A DNA stretch of 64,000 nucleotides from Nocardia sienata NBRC 100364 (lineage in GTDB: Bacteria; Actinomycetota; Actinomycetes; Mycobacteriales; Mycobacteriaceae). Both the position numbers and the translations under genes were made by a program. Shown here piece after piece: positions 1 to 11,392 of the stretch (positions are counted from its first letter, which is position 1; the number at the start of each line of letters is the position of its first letter). The notes under the pieces were generated by a model. It was not told the origin of the DNA, did not search any database, and worked only from the letters and a program-made list of their open reading frames with translations. The stretch lies in the NCBI RefSeq assembly GCF_001613205.1, contig NZ_BDBX01000033.1:1-64000 (forward strand), written 5' to 3'.

Positions 1-2619
1 CACCACGAAACCACCCTTCGCGCCGACCGGCACGATCACCGCGTTCTTCACCGCCTGCGCCTTCACCAGACCCAGAATCTCGGTCCGGAAATCCTCCAAC
101 CGATCCGACCACCGCAAACCACCACGCGCCACCGCGCCGAACCGCAGATGCACACCCTCCACCCGCGGCGAATACACGAAGATCTCGTACTTCGGCCGCG
201 GCTGCGGCAGTTCGGCGATCGCCTGCGGTTCCACCTTCACCGAGATGAAATCCCGGGGAGCGCCGTCGGCATCGGTGACGTAGTAGTTGGTGCGCAGGGT
301 GGCGCGGATCAGTCCGAGGATGGCCCGCAGGATACGGTCCGCGTCCAGGCTCACGACCTGATCGATCCGCTCGTGCAGGCGCTCTTCGAGCTCGGCGGCC
401 TGTTCGGTGGAGTGGCTGTCCGGATCGAACCGGGCGGTGAACAACTGCGCGAACAGTTTCGCCGCATCCGGATAGGTGTGCAGAACCCGGGCGATATTGA
501 CCTGGCTGTACGGGAAACCGGCCTGCTGCAGGTACTTGGCGTAGGTCCGCAGCACAGCGACCGCCCGCCAGGACAGTCCGGCCCGCAGTACCAGCTCGTT
601 CAGGCCGTCGGCTTCGGCCCGGCCGTACCAGAGCGCGTCGAAGGCGGCGGTGAACCGGTCGCGCACCCGGTCGGCGGCGCCCTTACCTTTGGGCGCCACG
701 AGCGTATCGGGGGCCACCTCCAGCAATTCGGCGTCGAGATCCTGGTCGAGGGCGCCGTGCAGCAGTTCATGGCTCGCCAGCAGGCCGAAATCGTAGATCC
801 AGCGTTCCTCGGCGTCATGGCCGTCGCGTTCCCGCCTGATCCGGTACGGGCGTTCGTCGAGCACCTCGACCCCGAGGCTCTGCAAGACGGGAAGTACCTG
901 GCTCAGCGAGATGCCGGAGCCGCCGATGTACAGGGTGAAACGCCAGGACCCCGCCGGCGCGCCGGCCACCCGGTACAGGTGCTGATCGATACTTCCCGGC
1001 CGCAACCGCTCCAGGCGATCGATGTCGGCCAGCGCGCGCCGGGCGCTGAAATCCTGTTTGTACCCTTCGGGGAACGCCTCGCAGTAGCGGCGCACGATCC
1101 GCGGATCGAGCACCGTCGACGCGTTCACGGCGTCGTTGAGATGGTCGTCCCAGGTGCGGCTGGCTTCGGCGAGCAGGTTCTGGATCCGCCGCCGTTCGTC
1201 CTCGGCGATCTCCTCGGCCGCTCCCACCGGTTCGGTGGTGTCGGCACCCGGCATCCGGATGGTGAAGTAGACGCTGGCGAGTTCGCTTTCGCTCACCCGG
1301 GCGGAGTAGTCGATCGACGCGCCGCCGAGCTCCCGGACCAGGATGTCCTGCATTTCCAGGCGGACAGCGGTGGTGTAGCGGTCACGGGGCAGATACACCA
1401 TGGCGGCGACGAACCGGCCGTAGGGATCGACCCGCAGGAACAAGCGCACCTGCCGCCGCAGACCGACATTGAGTACCGCGGTGGTCGTCCGGCGCAGGGT
1501 CGCGGCGTCGGAGGAGAACAGCTCGGTGCGCGGAAAGCCCTGCATCACTTCGAGCATGGCCTGACCGGAGAAAGAGTCGAGGTCGAATCCGCTGTCGGTG
1601 ATGGCGGTGCGGACCCGTCGGCCCACCACCGGTATGTCCAAAACGTTCTCGTGTAGCGCGGTGACCGTGAAGACACCGACGAACAGGTGCTCGCCCCGGA
1701 CCCGGCCCTCGCTGTCCAGATCGGCGACGCCGATGTAGTACGGGTACACCGCGCGCTGCATGGTGACCGGGATGAGACCCTGGGTCATCCGCAGCAGCGG
1801 CCGGGCACCCGCGGTAATGGGTACCTGGAAACCGGTCGCGGTACCCGGGTGCAGTACGCCCAGTTCGGAATCGGCCACCGGGATCGGCAGTTCCGCGCCC
1901 GGCTCGAGCCGGTAGCGCGCGTATCCCAGCATGGTGAAATTGTCGTCGGCCAGCCACCGCAGCAGGCGTGCGCAGTCGGCCGGTTCGATATCGGCCTCGG
2001 CCGCGGCCGCGGAATCGCCGGCCTGTTCCAGCCGGGACGCCAATTCGCCGACGATGGCGTGGATCGCCTCGGTATCGTTGCTCACCTGGCGCACGTCCTT
2101 GATGACGTCCGGTACGGCGGCGGCGATCTCGTCGAGCAGCTGCGCGCTCGTCGCCGGGTGCAGTTGCAGGTGGATCCAGGATTCACGACCGTCTCCGGTG
2201 CCGTTGCGCCGCAGATCGGCCTCGTGCAGGCGAGCCGCGGTGAGGGTGCCTCCGGTATCCCGTTCCACCGTGAAGATGGGATGGATGACCTCGCTGATCG
2301 TGGCGCCCATCCGGCCGAAGAGTGCGGTCACCGAATCGACCAGCATGGGCATATCGTCGGTCACGATCTGCACCGCGGCGCCCAGCCCGGACCCGTCGTC
2401 GGGGTGGTGGACCCGGACCAGGCCCTGACCCGGTTGCCGGGTCAGGGCCAGTGTCAGATGGGCACGGAAGGTCAGGGTGGGTGCGGTGATCTCACAATCG
2501 GCGTCATCGGTCTCGACATGCCGGAAATAGCCGGCCTCCAAGGCACCGAGACCGGCGCGTAGCGTGTCCGGCAGCTCGGCAGCCCATGCCTCACTGGACA
2601 ATTCGGACGAGACCGTCAT
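1..2619 (-). CDS. gdh: NAD-specific glutamate dehydrogenase, large type (5' part)
   Basis: This is the N-terminal 873 codons of the large (about 1,600 aa) NAD-dependent glutamate dehydrogenase that deaminates L-glutamate to 2-oxoglutarate in the cytoplasm. The gene runs off the left edge, so the stop is not seen. The ATG at 2619 opens an uninterrupted frame starting MTVSSELSSEAWAAELPD, followed by the long regulatory N-terminal half typical of this family. The visible C-terminal end carries the substrate-binding block, with KAQAVKNAVIVPVGAKGGF at the window edge. The following genes on the same strand order (EttA, SSB-like) match the Rv2476c-Rv2478c neighbourhood of M. tuberculosis, as recalled. 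Long ORFs on the opposite strand here are shadows of this frame. Confidence 0.93.
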   Translation of the reverse strand, partial: MTVSSELSSEAWAAELPDTLRAGLGALEAGYFRHVETDDADCEITAPTLTFRAHLTLALTRQPGQGLVRVHHPDDGSGLGAAVQIVTDDMPMLVDSVTALFGRMGATISEVIHPIFTVERDTGGTLTAARLHEADLRRNGTGDGRESWIHLQLHPATSAQLLDEIAAAVPDVIKDVRQVSNDTEAIHAIVGELASRLEQAGDSAAAAEADIEPADCARLLRWLADDNFTMLGYARYRLEPGAELPIPVADSELGVLHPGTATGFQVPITAGARPLLRMTQGLIPVTMQRAVYPYYIGVADLDSEGRVRGEHLFVGVFTVTALHENVLDIPVVGRRVRTAITDSGFDLDSFSGQAMLEVMQGFPRTELFSSDAATLRRTTTAVLNVGLRRQVRLFLRVDPYGRFVAAMVYLPRDRYTTAVRLEMQDILVRELGGASIDYSARVSESELASVYFTIRMPGADTTEPVGAAEEIAEDERRRIQNLLAEASRTWDDHLNDAVNASTVLDPRIVRRYCEAFPEGYKQDFSARRALADIDRLERLRPGSIDQHLYRVAGAPAGSWRFTLYIGGSGISLSQVLPVLQSLGVEVLDERPYRIRRERDGHDAEERWIYDFGLLASHELLHGALDQDLDAELLEVAPDTLVAPKGKGAADRVRDRFTAAFDALWYGRAEADGLNELVLRAGLSWRAVAVLRTYAKYLQQAGFPYSQVNIARVLHTYPDAAKLFAQLFTARFDPDSHSTEQAAELEERLHERIDQVVSLDADRILRAILGLIRATLRTNYYVTDADGAPRDFISVKVEPQAIAELPQPRPKYEIFVYSPRVEGVHLRFGAVARGGLRWSDRLEDFRTEILGLVKAQAVKNAVIVPVGAKGGFVV

Positions 2620-2712
2620 TTCCCACTCCCTTGAATCCGGTTTTTCTCGGACACACCGACACCGACCCCGAGGGTAGACCCGAAGCCGGGCAGCGGGAAA
2701 AGTCTCGCGGCG

Positions 2713-4389
<1,677 letters not shown>

Positions 4390-4424
4390 AGCGATCACCC
4401 TATCCGTCAAACATCGGTGCGGTT

Positions 4425-4931
4425 TCACACGTCGGCGTTCACGGGCTCCTCGTCGCGCGCCGACTGCTCCACCATCGGATCGTTCTTCTCCCCCACCACC
4501 CCCGTCCGGGCAGTCGCAGCGCCGGAACCGGCGGATATATTCCCGGTCGTCGCCGGGTGCCCGGTCCGTCGGCGCTCCACCCGGGCGGTGCAGCGGGTGA
4601 GGTCCGGCCCCAGGGTATGCGCTCGCATCTCCAGATCGCGTCGCTGGGCACCCTCCCGGGTCTGGTACTCGTTCGACCGCAGTTGCCCGTGCACGATCAC
4701 CGGATCGCCCCGGTGGATCGACGTGTCCACCCCGGCCACCAGCCGCCGCCAGCAGCTCACCGTGAGAAAGAGTGTCCCGTTGTCCACCCATTCACCGGTT
4801 TCACGATCGAACCGCCGCGCGGTGCTGGCCAGCCGGAAGCTCAGCATGTGCTCCCCGCCTGGCAGCTCTCTTTTCACCGGCTCGGTCACCACCGTACCGA
4901 CCACGGTCGCCACTGCTTCGTACATTTCCAC
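4425..4931 (-). CDS. Single-stranded DNA-binding protein paralogue
   Basis: Protein of 168 aa with one OB-fold domain in roughly the first 110 residues (VATVVGTVVTEPVKRELP, then FRLASTARRFD and GDPVIVHGQLRSNEY), followed by a low-complexity tail. It would bind single-stranded DNA. The tail ends EEPVNADV and lacks the acidic-Phe tip that canonical SSB uses to recruit partners, so this looks like the accessory SSB found beside ettA in mycobacteria (Rv2478c position) rather than the essential replicative SSB. Start is the ATG at 4931 (MEMYEAVA); the second Met, two codons in, is an equally possible start. It lies 35 nt upstream of ettA on the same strand, so co-transcription is likely. Confidence 0.85.
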   Translation of the reverse strand: MEMYEAVATVVGTVVTEPVKRELPGGEHMLSFRLASTARRFDRETGEWVDNGTLFLTVSCWRRLVAGVDTSIHRGDPVIVHGQLRSNEYQTREGAQRRDLEMRAHTLGPDLTRCTARVERRRTGHPATTGNISAGSGAATARTGVVGEKNDPMVEQSARDEEPVNADV

Positions 4932-5062
4932 CCCTCCGTTCGCCCGGTGACTCCGGGGACGTACTCATCGTCGACGGTGCGGCGGGAGGTTGGTGAGCGC
5001 GAATCGAATCTGTGGACAATTCGCGCGCAACCCGGCGTTTGTGGAAAGAGCAGCAGCCGGAT

Positions 5063-7858
5063 TCAGCGGCCGGCGGCCGCCATGGCGGCGGCGATATCCC
5101 GCCGCGAGCGCACGCCGAGTTTGGCCAGAATGCTGGACACATGTGATTGGACGGTCCGTCGCGACAGGAACATGTGCGCCGCGATATCAGCGTTCGAGCA
5201 ACCACCGGCCACCTGGACCGCAACGGATCGTTCGGTATCGGTCAGCGACGCCCAGCCCGTTTTCGGGCGATTACGCGGGCCTCGCACGCCGCGGCGGATC
5301 CCGTAACGCCGGATCCTGGCCACTGCGCGAGCGGTATCCCACGTAGCACCCAGCCGGGTGTACAGCTGGACGGCGGATTCGAGCGCGTCCCGCGCGTCGG
5401 CGCCGCGACCGCCCGCGGCCAGCACGATCGCGGCGTTTTCGTAGGCCTGGGCTTCGTAGAGCGGCCAATCACAACCCGCGAACTCCCGCGCGGCGGCAAA
5501 AAGCGCGTCGGGGTCTCGGTCGGCCAGCCCACGGCACAACTGCGCGATACCCGAGCGGGACGAGGTCCGCTGCCTGGCCACCAGCTCGTCGGCCGCCGTT
5601 CGCGCGCCGTGCAGCGCCGCCGCCTCGCCTGTGTCGAAGGCCAGGCGGGCGATATCGGGCAGGATGTAATGCAGCGTCGAGGCGCTCATACCTGCGTCGA
5701 GCTTCGCGTGGGTGTCGACGAGCAGCCGCAGCGCCGGTTCCGGGTGGCCCCTGGCCTCATGGGCCAAAGCCGTGACCCATGGTTGCATGTACCCGTATCC
5801 GGCGGTGCCCAAGCGGTCGTCCGGGACGAGCGCGTCGCCGGGCGGGGGCGCGCCCCGGTGCATCCCGATCAAGGCCATCACGCTGTGGGCGACGGGGCTG
5901 TAACCGAGCACATCGGCGGCCTCCAGGCATGCCCGGCACTCCGCGATCGCCTCGTCCCAACGGCCATTGAGCAGGAACAGGCGCGCTTTGGCCAGGAGGT
6001 TGGGGGCCAGATAGACCCCGTGCATCCGGCGGTTGTGGCCGATGGCGGCCTGCAGGGCCTCCACGGCCGCGGCCGGGCGGTCGAGCTCGATCAGGCAGTG
6101 CGCGTACAGCACATACGGATCGATCTGGTCCGAGCCGGCACCGTCCTGCAATACCGTGAGCGACTCGGTACTGATCTCCAGCGCCTCGTCGAGATACCCC
6201 TGGGTGTAGCGCACGGCACCGAGCGCCATCAGCCCGTACCCGGCGGCCAGGGAATTGCCCGACTGCCGCCCCAGAGCGATTGCGCGCCGACCGGCCTGTT
6301 CGGCATCGGCGAACCGTTCCAGGAAGAAATTGTCCAGCGCGCACAGGCCCAGGAAACGCGCCGCGTCGGAATCGTCGAGGTCCAGAGTGTTCAGCGCGTT
6401 CTCGGCTACTCCGACGGCCTCGGCCAATCGTCCCTGGGCATGGCACACCTGGGCGAGCAACCAGCGCAGCCCCGGGTCGTCGGCGTGCTCAGGCCGGTGC
6501 CGCAACGCCACTCGCAGTGTCGCCTCGGCCTGCTCGGTCCGGCCGTTCCACAACAGCGCGCGAGTCCGCATCCGGATCAGGGCGGCACGAGTCGCCGTAT
6601 CGAGCCCGACTGTATCGACTATGCGGGTCAGCAGGCGCATTGCCAGTTCCGGGGCGCGCACGATCAGCGCGTCGGATACCGAGAGCAGCCACTGCAGACT
6701 CCCCGGGTCGAGTTCCCGGCCCCCGATCGAGAGGTAATAGGCCACCCGTTCTATCGGTGCGCCCGTGGTCTGCAGCACCCGCCCGGCCCGGCGCAACAGG
6801 TCCGAGCGCAGGGAGGCGGGTAGTCGCTCCGCGAGCACATGCCTGATCAGATCATGGCGGAAGGCGAGCTCGGAATCGACCATGGTGAGAAGTCCGGCGT
6901 CCGTCGCCTCGGTCACCGCGCTCCACACTTCCATGATGTGGCCGTCGAGCACTGCGGCGAGTTCCACGACATCGACCTTCGGGCCCAATGCCGCGGCCAT
7001 GGGCAACAGATCGCGAGTCGGCCGCGACAGCGACTCGACCCGGTGCCAGATCGCCTCGGCCAGAGAGCCCTGCTGCGGCGCGGAACCGGTCGCGGGTTTC
7101 CCGCCCCCGGCGTCCAGCAAAGACGCGGCCACCAGTTCCGTGATGTGCAGCGGATGCCCGTACGCTCCGGCGACCTGGCGTAACAGCGCCGGCGGCGGCG
7201 CCGCGCCGATCATTTCCCGGACCATGGTCGCCGTCGCGACATCGGGTAGCGCGCCCAGCCGGATCGTGGCAGCGGCGCAGGCGGTCAGCGTGGCGGTCAG
7301 CACCGCGAAGGCCGGATCGGAGGGGAGGGGGCGAGTCGCCAACACCAGCGCCAGCGGCAGCCGATCGGCGAGCGTGCACAAGCGGTGCAACACGGCAAGA
7401 CTGGAACGGTCCGCCCAGTGGACGTCGTCGAGCAACAATGCGACAGGTTGCTCGGCGCACCAGGCGCGGATCTGTTCGAGCAGGAGTTCGGCGAGGGCGA
7501 ACTCGTGGGTGGCCGCGGCGTCTCCGGCCTGTTCCGCGCCGTCGAGCAGGGTCCGGATCGGATCGGAATCGGCGGATGGGTCCCCGGTGCCGAGCCAGGT
7601 GTCCAATGCGGCGAACGGGACATCCTGCTGGTGTTCGCTCGCGCGACTCGTCCGCACCTGCAGTCCCAGTTCGGCGAACTGCCGGGCGGCGGCACCGAGC
7701 AGCGTGGTCTTGCCGATGCCGGCTTCGCCCTCCACCAGAACGACAGCCCCGCGCCCCGATACCGCGGTACGTCCACACGAAACCAGAGCCGCGACCTCGG
7801 TGTCGCGACCGACGAACACTGTCGCGAGAGATTGCTGCACTTGCGTCAGTTTAAGCAT
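5063..7858 (-). CDS. LuxR-family transcriptional regulator of the LAL (large ATP-binding) type
   Basis: Protein of 931 aa. An N-terminal AAA/NACHT-like ATPase has a Walker A motif GEAGIGKTT near residue 47 and a Walker B-like ALLLDDVHWAD near residue 140. A long helical middle section resembles TPR repeats. A LuxR-type HTH occupies the last 65 residues (LTDTERSVAVQVAGGCSNAD, then SRRTVQSHVSSILAKLGV). This is the standard LAL layout; such proteins usually activate catabolic or secondary-metabolite genes after binding a small inducer. No dedicated target is obvious: the flanking genes face the same way and are housekeeping or catabolic. The dehydratase gene ends 83 nt upstream of this start and could be functionally linked. 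Start ATG 7858 (MLKLTQVQQ). Confidence 0.9.
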   Translation of the reverse strand: MLKLTQVQQSLATVFVGRDTEVAALVSCGRTAVSGRGAVVLVEGEAGIGKTTLLGAAARQFAELGLQVRTSRASEHQQDVPFAALDTWLGTGDPSADSDPIRTLLDGAEQAGDAAATHEFALAELLLEQIRAWCAEQPVALLLDDVHWADRSSLAVLHRLCTLADRLPLALVLATRPLPSDPAFAVLTATLTACAAATIRLGALPDVATATMVREMIGAAPPPALLRQVAGAYGHPLHITELVAASLLDAGGGKPATGSAPQQGSLAEAIWHRVESLSRPTRDLLPMAAALGPKVDVVELAAVLDGHIMEVWSAVTEATDAGLLTMVDSELAFRHDLIRHVLAERLPASLRSDLLRRAGRVLQTTGAPIERVAYYLSIGGRELDPGSLQWLLSVSDALIVRAPELAMRLLTRIVDTVGLDTATRAALIRMRTRALLWNGRTEQAEATLRVALRHRPEHADDPGLRWLLAQVCHAQGRLAEAVGVAENALNTLDLDDSDAARFLGLCALDNFFLERFADAEQAGRRAIALGRQSGNSLAAGYGLMALGAVRYTQGYLDEALEISTESLTVLQDGAGSDQIDPYVLYAHCLIELDRPAAAVEALQAAIGHNRRMHGVYLAPNLLAKARLFLLNGRWDEAIAECRACLEAADVLGYSPVAHSVMALIGMHRGAPPPGDALVPDDRLGTAGYGYMQPWVTALAHEARGHPEPALRLLVDTHAKLDAGMSASTLHYILPDIARLAFDTGEAAALHGARTAADELVARQRTSSRSGIAQLCRGLADRDPDALFAAAREFAGCDWPLYEAQAYENAAIVLAAGGRGADARDALESAVQLYTRLGATWDTARAVARIRRYGIRRGVRGPRNRPKTGWASLTDTERSVAVQVAGGCSNADIAAHMFLSRRTVQSHVSSILAKLGVRSRRDIAAAMAAAGR

Positions 7859-7941
7859 TCGGACCGGGGCATGCTTGAACGCACCACAGGTGAGCCCTGT
7901 GATCTCCCTCCACCCACCGGTGCGAAACGCCGCTCAGCGTG

Positions 7942-8910
7942 TCAGAGCACCGGTAGTTCGGTATTCGCGCCGCACAGGACCACCACCGGCCGCTCCCCCT
8001 CACGCGGTACATAGGCACCGCTGAGAATCGCTGCCAGGGCCACCGCACCGGACAGTTCGACGACGATCCTGAACTCCCGCCACAGAAAGTCCCGCGCGTC
8101 GGTGATCGCGTCATCGGACACCAGCGCCGACCGTATGCCGTAGCGCCGGGTCACATCGAGAGCGATCTCGCCGATCCGCGAGGCACCCAGAGCGTCAGCG
8201 GTGATACTGGACACCTCCACATCGACCGGCTTCCCGGCGGCCAGCGCGGAGTTCAGCGTCGGAATCCCCTCGGGCTCCACGCCCACTATCTCCCGGCGGC
8301 GCCCGCCGGCGGCGGCGATCCCGCCGATCAACCCCCCGCCGCCGACCGCGACGAGGATCGGCGGCCGGCCACGGACCTGCTCCTCGATCTCCAGTTCGAT
8401 CACCCCGGCCCCCGCCACCACCGCGGGCAGATCGTAGGCGTGCAGCTGCAATGCCCCACGTTCGGCGGTGATCTCACAGGCATGCTCGTAGGCCTCGGCA
8501 TAGGTGGTTCCGTGCCAGCGCACCTCGGCGCCGTGCGACCACATGGCGGCGACCTTGGTGTGCGGCGCCGATTCGGGGACCACCACCGTGCAGGTCTTGC
8601 CCAGCCCGGCCGCTGCCAGCGCCGCCGCGATCCCCGCATTGCCGCCCGAGGCGATGACCACATGTTCGGGACACACCCGTTCCGACAGCAGCGCGTTGTA
8701 GCTGCCGCGCACCTTGAAGGTCCCCCCGTGCTGGAGATACTCGAGCTTCAGGGTGACCGGGACGGGCCCGCCCGGCCCGGGTACGGCGGTGTGGAAGACG
8801 GGGGTCTTGCGAATACGTCCGGTCAGTCGCCGACGCGCCGCCCGCACATCCGACCGGTAGATACGTCGGAGCGGCGGCACGGCTGTCAGCGGGATTTTCT
8901 GCTCGGTCAT
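7942..8910 (-). CDS. PLP-dependent threonine/serine dehydratase family protein
   Basis: Fold-type II PLP enzyme of 322 aa. The Schiff-base lysine lies in GGTFKVRGSYNAL near residue 65, the substrate loop is ASGGNAGIAAA, and the phosphate-binding glycine loop is AVGGGGLIGGI. Likely activity is deamination of L-threonine or L-serine to the 2-oxoacid. It lacks the C-terminal ACT regulatory domain of biosynthetic IlvA, so a catabolic or short-form enzyme is more likely. The ATG at 8910 abuts the TAG stop of the upstream CopD-CtaG gene with no gap, implying a shared transcript. Substrate specificity cannot be fixed from sequence; diaminopropionate or hydroxyaspartate lyases share this fold. Confidence 0.83.
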   Translation of the reverse strand: MTEQKIPLTAVPPLRRIYRSDVRAARRRLTGRIRKTPVFHTAVPGPGGPVPVTLKLEYLQHGGTFKVRGSYNALLSERVCPEHVVIASGGNAGIAAALAAAGLGKTCTVVVPESAPHTKVAAMWSHGAEVRWHGTTYAEAYEHACEITAERGALQLHAYDLPAVVAGAGVIELEIEEQVRGRPPILVAVGGGGLIGGIAAAGGRRREIVGVEPEGIPTLNSALAAGKPVDVEVSSITADALGASRIGEIALDVTRRYGIRSALVSDDAITDARDFLWREFRIVVELSGAVALAAILSGAYVPREGERPVVVLCGANTELPVL

Positions 8911-10950
8911 CTACCTACTTGCCCGATCTCGCTTGGCCAATTCGGCGAACATGGCATTGTGCGCGGCCAATTCCGCGTCGTCGTCGCGTTCGGCGGCGCG
9001 GTCGGTGCGCCGGGCCAGCCGCGCATCGCTGCGCGACCACTGGATCAGCAGCGCCAGCATCACCACGACCAGCGGTACCTCACCGGTTGCCCACGCCAGA
9101 CTGCCGCCCGTGCGCTGATCGCCCAGCAGATCGATATGCCAGCCCAGGTCCAGACTGCGATAGAACCAGCCGGCCAGCACCGTGCTCATGCCCATCAACA
9201 CGACCCCGAAGAAGGCGTGGAAGGGCAGCGAGCCGAACACCATGGCCAGCCTGGTCAGCGGCTCCACCCGCCGCGGCTTGGGGTCGATCCCGATCACCAC
9301 CCAGTAGAAGAGGTAGCCACTGAGCAGGAAGTGCAGGTTCATCAGCAGATGCGCGGTATGGGAATCGGCGAAGGTGTCGAAGATCCCGCCCAGGTACAGC
9401 GCGTAGAAACCGGCCACGAACAGGACCGAGGCCACGATCGGCTGGGTGAGGAATCGGGAGACCGGGTTGTGCACGGCCGCCAGGATCCATTCCCGGGGGC
9501 CCGGGGCGCTGTCGCGACCGGCCGGCGGCAGCGCGCGCAACGCCAGCGTGACCACGCCACCGAGGGCCAGCAGGATCGGGGTCAGCATCGACAGCGCCAT
9601 ATGCGCGCCCATATGCACGCTGAACATGGCGGGCGCGTACCTGCCGACGCCCGAGGAGGTCGTGAACAGCAACACAGCACAGCCGAGCAGCCACGCGACG
9701 GTCCGGCCGGCCGGCCAGACGTCACCGCGCGCCCGCAACCGCCGCACGCCCAGCAGATAGAGCACTGCCAGCACGACGGCGAGCGTGCCGAAGATCAGGT
9801 CGAAACGCCAGTCGAAGAGCAGCCGCGCCACTGTGGGGGGCCCGTCCAGGTTGTAGCCGAGTTCGACCTCCATCGGGGTGGGCACGCTCGTCGGCGCGGG
9901 CGGCGGGGTCCGGCCCAGTCCCACCGCCAAGCCCATGGTCGCGGCGAAGACGAGCAGCTCGACACTCGCGAAACGGATGAGCGCGCGCCGGTCGCCGGGA
10001 TCGGCGGCCAGCGCCGGGAGCGCCGCGCGCCGCTGGAACCAGCCGAAGACGCCGAGGATTACCAGGGCGGCGGCCTTGGCCAGCACCAGCCGGCCGTAGG
10101 TACTGGTGAACAGCTCGCCCCAGGGCACCCGCACCCACGAGTTGGCCACGCCGCTGACCGCCAGCACCACGAAGGACACCAGGGCCACCCCGGAAAAACG
10201 TCGTGCCGCCAGCGCCGTATGAGTGCCGTCGCTCAGCACATGGGCCAGCAGCGCGCCGAGTCCACCGACCCAGACCGCCGCGGCGACGAGGTGCAGGATC
10301 AGACTGTTGGTGGCCACATCGTGGGCGCCGCCGGATGCGGAATGCCCGGTCAGCGCCAGCGGCATCATCACCGCGACCGACGCGCCGAACAGCACCGGCG
10401 TCCAGCCCCAGCGCAGGGCCAGCCGGCAGGCGATCGCCAGCAGTAGAGCTCCGATCGCGGTCAGCCGCCAGGTACCGGCGAGTTCGATCTCGCCGGCCAC
10501 CCCCCACAAATCCTGAGGGGCCAGGATCTCGGTGACCGGCCGGCCGGTGCTGTCGGAAACGGTCAGTGGTACCAGGAGCGCGGCGCATACCGCCCAGGCC
10601 ACCGCCGAGCTCGATGCCCGCCGCACCGCACGGTAACCCCCCGTGTCGAGCAGACCCCCACGCTGCGGCGGCACGAGAAAAGCCGCCAAGAGCAGCGACC
10701 CCACCGTGAATGCCGCGAAGAGATCCGCCAGGGCCCGGACCGCGGGCAGACCGTAGGTGGTCAGCGGACCGGGATCGGGAATACCCAGCAAGCTCAGCGC
10801 CTGGGCGGCAGACAGGCCCACCACCAGCATCGATACCAATGCGGCGAGCGCCGCGGCGAACACGGTCAGCACCGCCGGGACGACCGCCGAGCCACTGGGC
10901 CGACCGGCCTTTGTAGCGGGTTCGGCGGCGGGAGCCTGGGCTGACGACAT
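8911..10950 (-). CDS. CopD-CtaG fusion membrane protein (copper handling / cytochrome oxidase assembly)
   Basis: About 679 aa, highly hydrophobic with many membrane helices. The N-terminal half matches the copper-resistance CopD membrane domain (conserved HLVAAAVWVGGLGAL). The C-terminal half matches the CtaG/Caa3 assembly domain (MFSVHMGAHMALSMLTPILL, HLLMNLHFLLSGYLFYW, DPKPRR). Conserved His and Met residues in these helices are probable copper ligands. The fusion is known in mycobacteria (Rv0102-like, as recalled) and is thought to move copper to periplasmic or membrane targets. The frame is open to 11073, but the ATG at 10950 (MSSAQAPAAEP) is the better start because the upstream extension reaches the tRNA-Arg gene. 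The acidic, charged tail ends ELAKRDRASR. Confidence 0.88.
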   Translation of the reverse strand: MSSAQAPAAEPATKAGRPSGSAVVPAVLTVFAAALAALVSMLVVGLSAAQALSLLGIPDPGPLTTYGLPAVRALADLFAAFTVGSLLLAAFLVPPQRGGLLDTGGYRAVRRASSSAVAWAVCAALLVPLTVSDSTGRPVTEILAPQDLWGVAGEIELAGTWRLTAIGALLLAIACRLALRWGWTPVLFGASVAVMMPLALTGHSASGGAHDVATNSLILHLVAAAVWVGGLGALLAHVLSDGTHTALAARRFSGVALVSFVVLAVSGVANSWVRVPWGELFTSTYGRLVLAKAAALVILGVFGWFQRRAALPALAADPGDRRALIRFASVELLVFAATMGLAVGLGRTPPPAPTSVPTPMEVELGYNLDGPPTVARLLFDWRFDLIFGTLAVVLAVLYLLGVRRLRARGDVWPAGRTVAWLLGCAVLLFTTSSGVGRYAPAMFSVHMGAHMALSMLTPILLALGGVVTLALRALPPAGRDSAPGPREWILAAVHNPVSRFLTQPIVASVLFVAGFYALYLGGIFDTFADSHTAHLLMNLHFLLSGYLFYWVVIGIDPKPRRVEPLTRLAMVFGSLPFHAFFGVVLMGMSTVLAGWFYRSLDLGWHIDLLGDQRTGGSLAWATGEVPLVVVMLALLIQWSRSDARLARRTDRAAERDDDAELAAHNAMFAELAKRDRASR

Positions 10951-11085
10951 AGGTTCGAGAGTAGTTCGACGGGCACCGTTCGGCCCGCCGGGGCTGTTTC
11001 CGGGCAGCCCGAATAAGACGATCAGGGCGATCGCTACACTTTTCAGCTGGACAGCGCGGCCGTTGTCCGCCATGGTGGAACCACT

Positions 11086-11159
11086 GCCTCCGTAGCTCAG
11101 TTGGATAGAGCAAGGGCCTTCTAATCCCTAGGTCGCAGGTTCGATTCCTGCCGGGGGCG
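11086..11159 (+). tRNA. tRNA-Arg (anticodon TCT)
   Basis: Full cloverleaf: acceptor GCCTCCG (11086-11092) pairs with CGGGGGC (11152-11158, one G-T pair); D-stem GCTC/GAGC; anticodon loop CTTCTAA with TCT at 11120-11122; T-arm GCAGG-TTCGATT-CCTGC. One C-T mismatch closes the anticodon loop (11117/11125). CCA is not encoded. It decodes AGA. Confidence 0.95.
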
Positions 11160-11392
11160 CTCCACCCACCCGACTGAGCTGTTCGGTCCAGTCGGAGTGG
11201 GTGTACCCCCTCCGGCGAGCGCCAAACACGTAATCCTGGTAGGCGAAACCTCCGCCTCCGCTCCGGCCGTGCGCGACCACATGCACACCCACCGCCCCCA
11301 CCACCCACCATCACCCACCTCGGCGAAACCTGTGCATTCGCCCGGTCCCTGCGCGGGCTGCGGGCGGGCTACGCGCGGTAGCGCCATCTAGG

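Noticed and set aside
148..1656. A 502-codon plus-strand open frame at the left edge
   Set aside because: Antisense shadow of the NAD-GDH gene, whose own frame is continuous and family-like.
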